From NCBI GenBank assembly GCA_047967505.1, contig CM106538.1: a stretch of DNA of 64,000 nucleotides, one strand, 5' to 3'. The DNA is from Dipteris shenzhenensis (Eukaryota; Polypodiophyta; Polypodiopsida; Gleicheniales). The translations under genes were made by a program, and so were the position numbers. The first letter of the stretch is position 1; the number at the start of each line of letters is the position of its first letter. The notes under the pieces are model-generated. The model made no database searches and was not told the origin of the DNA. It was given only the letters and a program-made list of their open reading frames with translations. Below are positions 1-11,000 of the stretch, piece after piece.

Positions 1-591
1 GCATGCATCTATGCCGAAACATTTATTAGTTGCATCAAGGAGATACTTTAAGATTCAATTCACCATGATGATCATTTGTACACAACTTATAGTTTTGACA
101 TGCAAACCTTAACTAAGATATGACATGATTGTCACATCTCTAGCAAATAGAAAAAGTTTTATGAAACCAACATGCTCAAATTGAATATGTGATATTGAGA
201 TTAATATTCATGGGTACTCACATGATGTACTAATAGTTCTTCAATATGATTACTACATCTCTAGCAAATGAAATAGGTGCAAGACACCACAAAAGTTATG
301 CATGTTCAATACTAGGGCATCACAAGGAAAATGAATTGCTTGAAGGGAAAAACTCATGTCAAATCACTAGACTCAATCTTCTTTACTAATGTCATCCACA
401 TAGATATTGTGATGATGCCTTCTCTCTTTGATGGGGGCATTGAATGCAATGTCATTATACATCATCTCAGCATAGCACCTACATAAGAAGGCAAAAATCT
501 AAAATAGATCGCTCAATATCAATGCCTCATTGATAATAATATTCTCCAACAAATAGGTTTAAAAAGATAAAACACGAGAGTAACATACTTA
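1..591. other. AT-rich stretch without a recognised gene
   Basis: No ORF with protein-like composition and no repeat structure was seen here. It lies just downstream of the stop codon of the methyltransferase-like gene on the minus strand, so it may hold that gene's 3' UTR; no clear polyadenylation signal was assigned. Confidence 0.4.
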
Positions 592-2082
592 CTAGTCATC
601 TGGAAGATTAACAACCATTTCCACATCTTCGGAATCATTTACAGTCCCATAGTTTCTTAACACATTTCCCTTTCCTTTCTGTCCAAAAAATGGTTGCAAT
701 ATAGAATTGCAAATGTCAGGATCATTCTCAATAGATAAGCATGCTCTCCCAGAATGGATGCATGCTTTTTGCATAGAACCAGTCCCAACACCTAAGTCCA
801 CCACATGTCCTGAAATTGGACACCAGAAATTGGACACAACAACTCCAAGAAGTACAACATCATGCATGGAGCCTTCTCCAATGCACCTCTCCATGGAATA
901 CTCTCTCCATGTTTTATAGTCTGCTCACTTGTTGGTAAATAATGATGAAACAAACTACTTCCAAAAGCAATGCGCAATTTGGTACCAACCACAGAAGCAT
1001 TTCCAGGATTACAAACACAAGACATACCAGCCCGATGAAGAAGGCATAAAACCACAACATCCACCTAAAGACAAGAAAAGAATTAAACTTATGCTTAGTA
1101 CAAGCCATTTCATTATACAAGAGCATAAATTCTTTCAACAGGTCATTGTAAGACAATTGTCTCACCTTATGATTTCAATACCACCAACTTTGATTGTACA
1201 ATATGCATCCAAGCATTGCATGTACATTCGACATGCAAACTCCAATCTACTGATCCTAGCATAACGCTCAACCAAATGAAGAACATGAGGAGCACACATA
1301 ACTAGGATCCAACCAGAATCTGAAACAACTGTGGCCGCTACTAGCAAGGAGTAGCGTACATGGTCCTCTGTTAATAAATTCCAAGATGGAGATGTGGAAT
1401 CCTCTACTCCAAGAGCTTCTAGCTGTGTAGGCAGATCAAGAATGAAAAAATATGCCGCCCAAGCAACACTCTTACCATTTCTTGTTTTCCTTTCACCTCC
1501 AAGACCCACAAAGTATTCCTTCATGTCTATATAGGCTTGTGTGAAGTTTGAGAAAGACAATTGCTTCCCAAACTTGACATAATCATAGCACCAAACCTTG
1601 CAATATGAAGCATCACATGTGCCACTCCGATTCAAAGTTAGAGAGGTCAATGGAATGTACAAAAAGCGGATATACGTATCTTTCCATTTACATCCTTTCA
1701 AAATGGGTGTAGGCTGTAGTACCTGCACATCTGTATCCACACCACATATGTAAAGACACAAAGTGATAACAACATATGTTACACAAACAAATAACAGCTT
1801 GAAAAAAGATCAAGAGAACTTACCATTATTAGTACTAGGATTTTTTGGTGGCCTACCACCATTCTTTAGTTCCATACTTGAATCCTTGTCCTTTTTAGTC
1901 ATCTTCTCAAGTGTTTTTTGAACCTCAATGACTGCATCATCCTCGTGGACTGAATTTGAGCTTGATGAACCCATCTCTCCCTTTTTATGCTGTGTGTACA
2001 GCTCTACCTCCTCCTCGATGCAACATCCTTTTTTCATATCGAGCCACCATGGGCAGTTCTTTCTCTCCCACTTAGAGAGCAC
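592..2082 (-). CDS. Methyltransferase-like protein, permuted beta-class DNA MTase order (4 exons, 5' end uncertain)
   Basis: Likely exons, in minus-strand order: 2082-1824, 1730-1189, 1064-887, 809-592. All phases agree and give 399 codons including the stop. Donors are GTAAGT (1823), GTTGGT (1188, weak) and GTGCAT (886); the acceptors end TACAG, CTTTAG and TTTCAG. The last exon reads HVVDLGVGTGSMQKACIHSG followed by IENDPDI, which matches the SAM-binding motif I and acidic motif II of DNA amino-methyltransferases. The segment with SDSGWILVMCAPHVLHL lies upstream of it, so the catalytic half seems to come before motif I, as in beta-class enzymes; no clean DPPY/NPPY was found. Exon 1 has an AT-hook-like GRPPK. 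The open frame starts with GTG at 2082, so the real start is either the ATG at 2037 or an upstream exon. A strong GTGAGA donor at 1165 would break the frame, so this could instead be a pseudogene. The substrate is unknown. Confidence 0.5.
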
Positions 2083-2144
2083 TTACTTCTCTGCTGGGCT
2101 ACCGAGGTGGCTGGGAGAGGGGGGGAGGAGGGCGGGGGGGGAGG

Positions 2145-2145
<1 letters not shown>

Positions 2146-2222
<77 letters not shown>

Positions 2223-2224
2223 GG
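2146..2224. repeat. (GA)n microsatellite ending in a G run
   Basis: About 65 bp of GA dinucleotides run into roughly a dozen consecutive G. It lies immediately upstream (minus-strand sense) of the methyltransferase-like exon 1. Confidence 0.9.
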
Positions 2225-2302
2225 ATGGAGGGAGGTATCTTAGTGTCTACAAGAGGCCAAAGTGGCCTGTGAGACCAAAACCAATACATCTATAACTGAT
2301 GG

Positions 2303-3042
2303 CATTAGGAAAAAACAGAGCTCATTTTGGGGCCTTTTAGGTTAGACAAAAAATAGACATCCTCCAATGAGAGAGAAGCCAACATTACGTTGGAAATGCT
2401 TTTCTTTTTTTTTTTTAAAGACTTTATCTCTCTAGAGATGCTCGACGCACTGACATTTCGAAGTTCCCACTCTTGTTTTCTAGTGTTTCATAAATGCTAC
2501 ACCAAATCCCGAATTAGATAAACTGACATTTTGAAGTTCCCACTCGAGCATTTTTTAGTGTGTCATAAATGTCTTCCCAGAGAGGTCAAAACAAATGCCT
2601 GACAGGAATGTGCTTAAGAAAGCGATTTGGGCAATTGGCCCCAAGCCAAGTGCCCAAATCGCTTTCTTAAGCGCACTCCTCTCAGGCGCTTGTTTTGGTC
2701 GTTCAGACCCCTCCAGGAGGCCAAATTTAGTGATTCAAAAGTCTTTTAAAGGATTTTTGCCTACTCCGAACACAATGGTGATGCTAAAACCACTGAATTT
2801 TGCACCATAATTGTAGAAAACCATTTGGGTTCGTAGACACAATATTTATGACACACTAAAAAATGCTCGAGCGAAAACTTCAAAATGTCAATTTATCTGT
2901 TTCGCGATTTATATCTCCAATTGAATGCTTGACCGTATAAATTTGTGCTTCTCACTCTAGAAATTTTTAATTTTGGGCCAAGAAAATAAAAAAACATAAA
3001 TTTCTTACAGGACCCCAAAATGAGCTCCACTTTTTCCTAATG
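2303..3042. mobile_element. Foldback/MITE-like element with long terminal inverted repeats
   Basis: The left end (CATTAGGAAAAA, then GAGCTCATTTTGGGG) is the inverse complement of the right end (CCCCAAAATGAGCTC, then TTTTTCCTAATG). Pairing continues inward: the segments around 2520-2575 and 2845-2905, containing CATTTTGAAGTT and CTCGAGCATTTTTTAGTGTG, also pair, and the centre is a hairpin. The whole 740-bp unit can therefore fold into one imperfect stem. No transposase is encoded. No certain target-site duplication was found, so the superfamily is not assigned. Confidence 0.75.
2612..2672. repeat. Perfect 22-bp hairpin at the centre of the foldback element
   Basis: The arms 2612-2633 and 2651-2672 are exact inverse complements separated by a 17-bp loop. 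The palindrome extends outward with a few mismatches through GCCTGACAGG and its partner CTCTCAGGCG. Confidence 0.85.
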
Positions 3043-3190
3043 AGTCTCATCAATGAAAGAGGAAAAATACAATACTAGAATCAACTCTATTCTTACTAGG
3101 GGTAGAAATGAAATGAAGGGAGAAACTCTATAGATATAAACTATCTGAGATACTGCTGTCTCCCGCTCATCCCATTATATCCATCATAAT

Positions 3191-3251
<61 letters not shown>

Positions 3252-3442
3252 TTAACGCCCGAGCACTTGCAAAAAGCTAAAAGACGACTTATCAAACATA
3301 GATTCCAAGGATTTAAGAGAGAGACAGAGAGACAGAGACAGAGACAGAGACACAGAGAGAGAGAGAGAGAGAGAGAGATCTTTAACGCCCGAGCACTTGC
3401 AAAAAGCTGAAAGAGGACTTATCAAACATAGATTCCAAGGAT

Positions 3443-3530
<88 letters not shown>
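3191..3530. repeat. (GT)n/(GA)n microsatellite cluster with a 130-bp tandem duplication
   Basis: GT repeats (3191-3215) pass into GA repeats. A unique ~70-bp segment starting GATCTTTAACGCCCGAGCAC occurs at 3247 and again at 3377, each copy followed by GA or GACA repeats, the longest at about 3444-3529. Short ORFs here are only reading frames through GA. Confidence 0.9.
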
Positions 3531-4071
3531 CGTTCATGATTACGATCAAACAAATGAGACACGTTGTATTTACATAAATGCATGAGATGAGAATATTGAC
3601 ATTATATGCATAGGGAGTTCATGTGTCACATTTCATGAAATTGAGTAGTCCAAAGTTAAGGACTATTTTAATGTGGCCCATTTGGGTCCTGAGGGGCGGG
3701 GAGGGGGGGGGTCACTCATAAACATGTAACATAGCACTTTAGTGCATTGAGGGGTATTTTTTTATTAGGGGGACTTACATGCCATTTATGTGCATGAGGG
3801 GGTTTATAAAATAGCAACTTAACGTAATTTATATATGTTAATTTATGAAGGGGTTTCACAATTTTAAGATTGAAAATGTAAACACGAACAAGGTTTTAAC
3901 CAAGTACATGAGAGAATGTAAAAATGAAAGAATAGGGATAATTTAAAAAACATGCTTTATGGGTTTATGAAGAGTGACCCCTCGAACATAATTAGAAGGC
4001 AGAGGATGTTAATTTTTATTTGCCAAAATATACAGTGTCTTCTCACTCTCTATTATGGAAACCTTGATTTA
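3531..4071. other. Intergenic, no gene seen
   Basis: AT-rich sequence with one G-rich patch at about 3695-3712. No coding potential or clear repeat was recognised. Confidence 0.4.
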
Positions 4072-4531
4072 AATTTAGTGCAACAAATTGGACAAATTTT
4101 CATAAATTTCATATTTTGATGCATGCAATTTTTAAAGATGATGCAAAAAGACATGATATTCATCTAAATCACGCCTTGTCATTTGTAACATTATGCCATT
4201 TGCATTTCACAATAAAAAGATGCAGAGATGTCGAAAACTCATTTTTTGAGCCAAAAAACTAGATTTGGATAACTTGCAAAGGTACAAGGGTGTGAAAATG
4301 ACATCTTTTGGGCCAAAACAAGGAGCGCGTTAACACGCTCCTTGTTTTGGCCCAAAAGATGGCATTTTCACATCCCTATAACTTTTTATTTACAAGTCCA
4401 AATGAGATCATGTTACATATCAAAGCAAATGGACAAGCATGATTTAGATGCATTTTTGCACCATCTAGTAACCTTTCAAGCACCAAAATATGAATTTGTA
4501 GTGGTCAATTTATTGCATTGGTTGAAATAGT
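4072..4531. mobile_element. Second foldback element (~460 bp imperfect palindrome)
   Basis: The core has arms of about 37 nt (4291-4327 and 4336-4372) around an 8-bp loop at 4328-4335, including CCAAAACAAGGAGCG and its complement. Outside the core the flanks still pair imperfectly: ATCTAAATCACGCCTTGTC on the left against GACAAGCATGATTTAGAT on the right, and TCATATTTTGATGC against its partner near 4485. No ORF and no certain target-site duplication. Its sequence is unlike the foldback at 2.3 kb. Confidence 0.7.
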
Positions 4532-5009
4532 GGGATGTAAGAGTGAATCATTAGGGAGGGATGTTTTGCAATAACAAAGAGACATGGATTTGGTTCCAAG
4601 AGTGAATAGAGTAAAAAATCTAAGCATTTACATATGCATTGAATGTAGACAAATCCATTCAAGGAGTCCTTGTTGGAAATGCCCCACTTGTGTGGAAGGT
4701 TGCATTGATGATACTATGGTGGAAGGAGAGAACTTGATTGCACTAGGGTTTGCCTTGGTACTAATGATGAATTGGCAAACAAAACATACCAACTCTCTTA
4801 TGGGTTATGTGAAATTAATATTAGTTACTTAAAGTTATATGCGTATTTAACCTTCTAAGATTGAGGAAACATATGGATATTTCAATAGATTATATTTTTT
4901 TGCTACTGAAATAGGGAATCTATAAATATTCTAATGTTTTGTATCGCTTGCTTTTTTTGGCTCGCTCGCTTTTTGGTAATCCTCTCGTGAATGGAAGACC
5001 ATCACATCG
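4532..5009. other. 3' flank of the ABC transporter gene, no independent gene
   Basis: This stretch follows the stop codon of the ABCC gene on the minus strand and should contain its 3' UTR. A small plus-strand ORF at 4584-4832 with scattered Cys residues has no recognisable fold and is not called as a gene. Confidence 0.4.
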
Positions 5010-8000
5010 TCACCCGCACGATGACCGCATGATACATTCACGAACTAAAGATGCGAACACTGTTGAGGAATCCTCTAGCAACTTTGTTGGGCTATCATAC
5101 TCCTTTAGAAAACCTGCCAGATACACTAACCTGATAGTCAGTAAGTGCATGCATGTGCCCATGCGATCGTGGAGGCACGTGTCGGTGGCATGTATATACA
5201 TAAATAATCCATTATCTAAAGCCTGATGATTGGCTAATGACTAGTGATGGTCCATACCTGCTTCGAGTACCATGACCATGTCACAATCCATCACACTGGG
5301 TATCCTATGGGCAATGCTAACAACTGTACTATCCCGAAACTCCTCCCTAACAATCTCCTGTAGCATAGCATCAGTCTGAGTATCCACGGATGCAGTTGCT
5401 TCATCTAGGAACAAAATTCGACTCTTTTTCAAGAGTGCCCGCCCTAAGCATAGCAACTGCCTCTGTCCAACACTCCAGTTCTCCCCATTATCAACAACTG
5501 CATCACATGAATCAATCAAAAGAATCTCCAAAAGATACATCATACATTTTCCTGTTCAACTTACAACATTATATGTTTTTCCTTGAGAGATTGAGACGAA
5601 ACTTTCAAAGCTAACAGACCCCAGATTATTGACACGATGGCACCATGCAAGGAATGGGACTTAAACAACCTCTCGATTAAGAGAAAATGCATAAGCACTC
5701 CACAAAGAGAAGAACCAAAGGGGAATCATTTACCAATTGCATCCAGCTTTTCAATTCTTGTCCCAACAATGTCAGCCAACTGGCATTTGTGTAGCCCCTA
5801 AGAATTAACCACAATACCAAATGCATAACTAGTATGATACATGCAAATTAAATAATGGCAACGAACACAATAAAATCCTAACCAAGGGCTATAACATACC
5901 TCCCATATTGCATCATCTGTGTGGACACCCAAGGGATCCATGTTTGTCCTTACAGTGCCTTCAAATAACACTGGATCTTGTGGAATGATGCCCAATCTTG
6001 ATCTTAGATCATGGAGCCCAACAGAGGTAATGTCCACCTCGTCAAACAAAATCGACCCTCCAACCGGTTCAACAATTCGAAACAGAACTTGAATTAGTGT
6101 TGATTTTCCGCTTCCTGTCCTACCAACAACACCTATCTTCTTTCCACCAACAATGTCTAGACTAATCCCTTTGAGAACCAAGGGCATGGTTGGTTGATAC
6201 CTGGCCTGCATAGCCCATTAAAATTTCATGTTGAGTGATTCGGGAGAATGGTAACTTCATGAACAAATTTTCAACATCCATGAACAACTTGAATCATCTA
6301 CCCAAATGTCCAATGTACTAAGAAACCTATCGCTTGTAGATAAGATATAAGCTTCACACATATGCAACTTGTGTATGATGCATCTAAAGGACATAACTAA
6401 ACTGGCCTTTTTGCTTAGGTATGGTATTTGGTGTTCGTTGTAAGTAGAGTATTCTTATTAGGCGTTTTTCCAAACGGACTCGATCTACATGACTGAGTGG
6501 GCGCTAATGATAAGCCATCTCCAATAGGAAAGTAACCCCAATCTCTACGTCCACTTGAGCCACTGTCTGTGCCATCCTCAACTTTTTGTTGCATCCATGG
6601 CTTTGTGCAAGAGTCTACCTTGCGACCATGGCTTGTGTGTGTCTACACAACCTAGATGTGATGTGTTCCTATACGTGATGTCACAAAGACGATGGACACG
6701 GTGTGTTTTGGAGTGTTCTAAGTTCCTATACGTGATGTGTTTGAATTGAGTCTAATTGGAATCGGATTACACATGTACCATAGGTCATTATACGCCATTG
6801 GAAACTTAGTGCAGACTGGCATGGGAAATCACTTCTGAGGACATCTCATTTGCTGTTCGAGGTGGCATTATGGTTCGAGGAACCCGGCTATTTGGTTCTC
6901 TCGAAAGTGAATCCAGTATGCACGCTACTGGAGGGCCCATGATTGCATCTTTATCGTCGTCTTCTTCAAATCATTGTGCTCTCCATGAGCTACAACAAGG
7001 GTGGAGTATGGCATCTCATAGAGAGAAAGAGCTTCTTTGTGGGTGTGTACCTGCCCAAAGAGGATAGGATAGGTCGACGCTTGCTTGGGCTAGCTCTGCT
7101 GGCTGGTAGGCTGAGTTGGGATCCCAAACTGGACCTCAGGCTACACAACCTAACTGATCAGGTCACCTTGACTTAACTCGACCCTGGTTGGCTCGGGTCA
7201 GCCGACCTGCTGGTCGGCTATATAGCCAGCCATGCTGGCTGACCAGGCTGGCTGGAGGTGCCTATAAAGGGCTCCCCCCAACTCGTCTCAAGCTGGGCTC
7301 CAAAAGCCAGGTATACATTTCACACAGGTCATAGATTTATACCATAGACAAATGCCCAGCTTTAATGTTCAACTCTTCATGAATAACATTAGACCATTTA
7401 CATAAGGGCTAGACTGAGGCACCATCCAAAAGACCGATCCAATGACTCTGTCAATTCATCCCCCACTAGCTCACACACTAATGTAGCTAAATTAACAAGT
7501 TAAAAACTGGAACACTGCGGAGACATGTTGGTTAAGAGAAAACAAAGCCACCGTGCTTACAGTCAAATCTCTAATGCTGATGTCCCCCCGACATGGCCAG
7601 TCTTTGTATGGCACACTCCCCTCTATAACCAATGGGGCCTCACTTGGAATCCTTGTGTATTGTGCAACACGCTCCACCGCAACCATTTTGTTCTCAATCG
7701 TGCAACTGTAGAAGACAGATGCTGCTAATATAGTATTCAAAGAAAGCCCATACGAAAGAGAGAGAGCTGCCAATGCTGCAAAAGATCATATACTTTTCAA
7801 TATTAGAACAGGACAGCAAGTAACCTTTGAAGAAAGTAATCTTTGCAGAATTGTTTACGTTATAAATGGTAGAAAACCGACTAACATGGTGTGATAAAGC
7901 CAGGAAGAACCACAACTAGAAAGGCTGCCACACAAAGCACGATTGCACCAATAGTTTCAAGTCTGAATCCAAGCCACGCATTGGCAGCATTGAAATGGAA

Positions 8001-11000
8001 GTCCATCTTAAGGTTGGTATTAACATGAGATATATTTGTGCCAACAAATTGTTCCTCTTTCCTAAACCCTCTGATAACCATAAACCCAGCAATGGTCTCT
8101 GTAAAATGGTGGATGACTGGGGCTTTTGTGACTGAGTCAAGCCGACTGATCTCTCTCGATGAGTTGATGTAGAAGGCCTGTTCAAATGAATGGTTTTAGC
8201 ATGATATACTTCTAGACTACTTTTTCTGTGTCGAGAAAAGATTCTTCTCGAGTTTTGATGGAGGGGCAAAAGAGGGGATGGTGGGAAAAAGAGAGGAAGC
8301 AAAGAGGGGATGGTGGGCGTACTTACTTGGTACTGAAAATACACCCATCCTAGTGGCAATATTATGAATATCACTGGCCATGTGACCACGCATGTCACAA
8401 TCAGAATACCAACTGTTGCAGAGTAGAGCATCATAGCTGCCATGTAAGCATAAGGCAAGATGATATCTATGGTTGCCTGATCAGTTGATGACTGTACACA
8501 TGCAACCAAAGATCATGTAAGTGAAAGCTACATAATGTCCATGACACACTACTAGCAACTTGGATGTTGCTCTAGTGAAGACCATATCATGGCATGCATG
8601 AGCATTGTGAAGGGTTGCCGTTTATCCATAACCATGGACAACTCCTGTATGATTTACTAAGTTGAGTTACAATGAATTCCATCACCATGGAAAACTTGCC
8701 CACAATTCACTATGTCAATACATGCATTGTAATGGGTTACTGTCAATTCTAGCGCCATGGATTGAATCATGCACGGCTTCATTTGTCATCTCAGACAATT
8801 GCTCGACAGTGACAGCATCTTGTACAAACGACCACATCATAGATTAAAAGGGAATGAGTAGAACCTTACTGACCACATCATAGATTAAAAGGGAATGAGT
8901 AGAACCTTACTCGTGTTAGTATTCTTCCTGTCGGTGTTGTGTCAAAAAAGCTCATAGGGGCTCGGAAGATGCTTTTCAGCATGTCAAGATAGAATTTCTG
9001 AGAGATTTTCAAGCAAAAGAGAGCCAGAAGAACAGTCCGAACAACCACAAATAGCCAATTTCCTACACATAGCAGGGCATATACCCATATGAACAGATCC
9101 ACATTAAAGGAGGCCCCTGATGTTTTGTGGGAAAGCCAAAAATCACTGCTTATGGCAAAGGCCTGAAAGATGGCCTGCACTGCCAACACTAGCAGAATGT
9201 AAAAGACCCCAAAAGCACCTGTCAAGTAAAGCCAATACACATTCCATCCCACTCTGCCAGTTTCTCTCTTTTCAGCTTCAAAGAGCTTCCCTGGCATTTG
9301 TTTCACTATGGATGATGATAAGGAGCCTGAGCTTCTGCGGCCTGAGCTTGACAGATTGTCAAGTTCCTCAAAGATCTCACTCCATTCTTCCACTTCCACA
9401 GGCTCTCCTTGAGGATCCTTCATATCAACTGTCCCAATAGCTTTCTTATGTGCTGCTACCAATTCTCCAAACTGAGCTCCCGCATTTAAGAGATCCAAAT
9501 ACTTTCCTGATTGTTGTATTACCCCATCTTGCAACACCTGCAGTCACAAACTGTACCATCAATCTTCCTGCACATATGCCATATTGGTTGCATGGATTAA
9601 ACTATGATATCAATCTTCATTAAGCTGTTACAACGAGACCCAGTAGGTACAAATGTATCCCTGAAGAGAGTATACAATGGAAAATTGAAAACACAGAATC
9701 AAGTAATGATAAAGTGATCAATGTAACCTTCCATATGTAGCAATGGGATGAATGAAGACAGCCAGAAGTGGCCTGCATAGAGGCTGTCCACTTCCACATC
9801 CTGTGGGGGCACTCCTGCATCTCTATAGAAGCTCCTAAATCTGAAGCAGTTGTGTGGTGGTAGAAGGGAGACAACATATGTCTAGGAAAGCATGAAGTGG
9901 ACTTCTGATATATAGATGAAACTAAGATCAATGAAAGAATGCCTGAAGTTGGTAGAACATATGTCTAGGAAAGCATGAAGTGGACTTCTAATATATAGAT
10001 GAAACTAAGACCAATGAAAGAATGCCTGAAGTTTGGCTCTCTAAGCAATCTGAGATTTCAGGAGAAACAATATCATAATTCCAACCGGAAGACCTCTGTT
10101 CTGTCACAGTATTGACGTAAGCCAATTTCCAAAAATCATTCTTCGTCTGATATCAGTATTGAATATGGACGACAATTCGTTGACAGCAGGAACTAAATGC
10201 ATGCTGCTGTGAGCATATTTTGAGAGAGAGGATACCAGTATAAGGTCAGCTTTGGGTAGAAACTCCACTTGATGTGTCACCAAAACTCTTGTCTTCGTTT
10301 CCAAGGCTCCAAGTAAGCATTCCTGTGAAAGCACAAACATATATACCTTGAGTATAATTCAGTGGCTTACCAAACTACGTCTGAGGTGAGCTATTGAAAG
10401 GGCTTCATTGCACCTTGAATATGGCAGAGCCTGTATGAACATCAACTGCACTGAAGACATCATCGAAGAAGTACACATCTGAATCTTGATACACCGCCCG
10501 TGCTAGCTGTACCCTTTGCTTTTGTCCACCGCTGAGATTTATACCCCTTTCTCCTATCTCCGTTTGATCCCCAAACTCCAAAAGTGCAATGTCTTGCTCA
10601 AGGGCACACACCTTGAGGGTTTTGTGATACTTGGAGCGGTCCATGGGCATTCCAAACAATATGTTTTCTTCCAGAGTGCCACTCTGAATCCATGCTGTTT
10701 GTGGAACATATGCAGTTCTACCGTATACTTGGACCTGCCACAGTCAGAAAAGATGGTTGAAAAAGATCTACCAGTGTTACGACTCAACGCAACAAAGGCA
10801 ATCTTTCACGTGTATGGATTATGATAGGTTTTTGAAGAGGTGGAGTTCATAATGCAAGGAAGAAACACCTGAGGAAAGAAAGAATCCTTACTGTGCCAGA
10901 CAACTTGGGCATTTCACCAAGCAGAGATGCTAACAGTGAAGATTTGCCAGCCCCCACCTTTCCTATGATGGCAACCAAATGACCTTGGGGAATCCTAATA

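Noticed and set aside
4584-4832. Small plus-strand ORF with C-x2-C and C-x2-C motifs
   Set aside because: The Cys spacing does not match a known finger and composition is otherwise unremarkable. Probably chance in AT-rich DNA.
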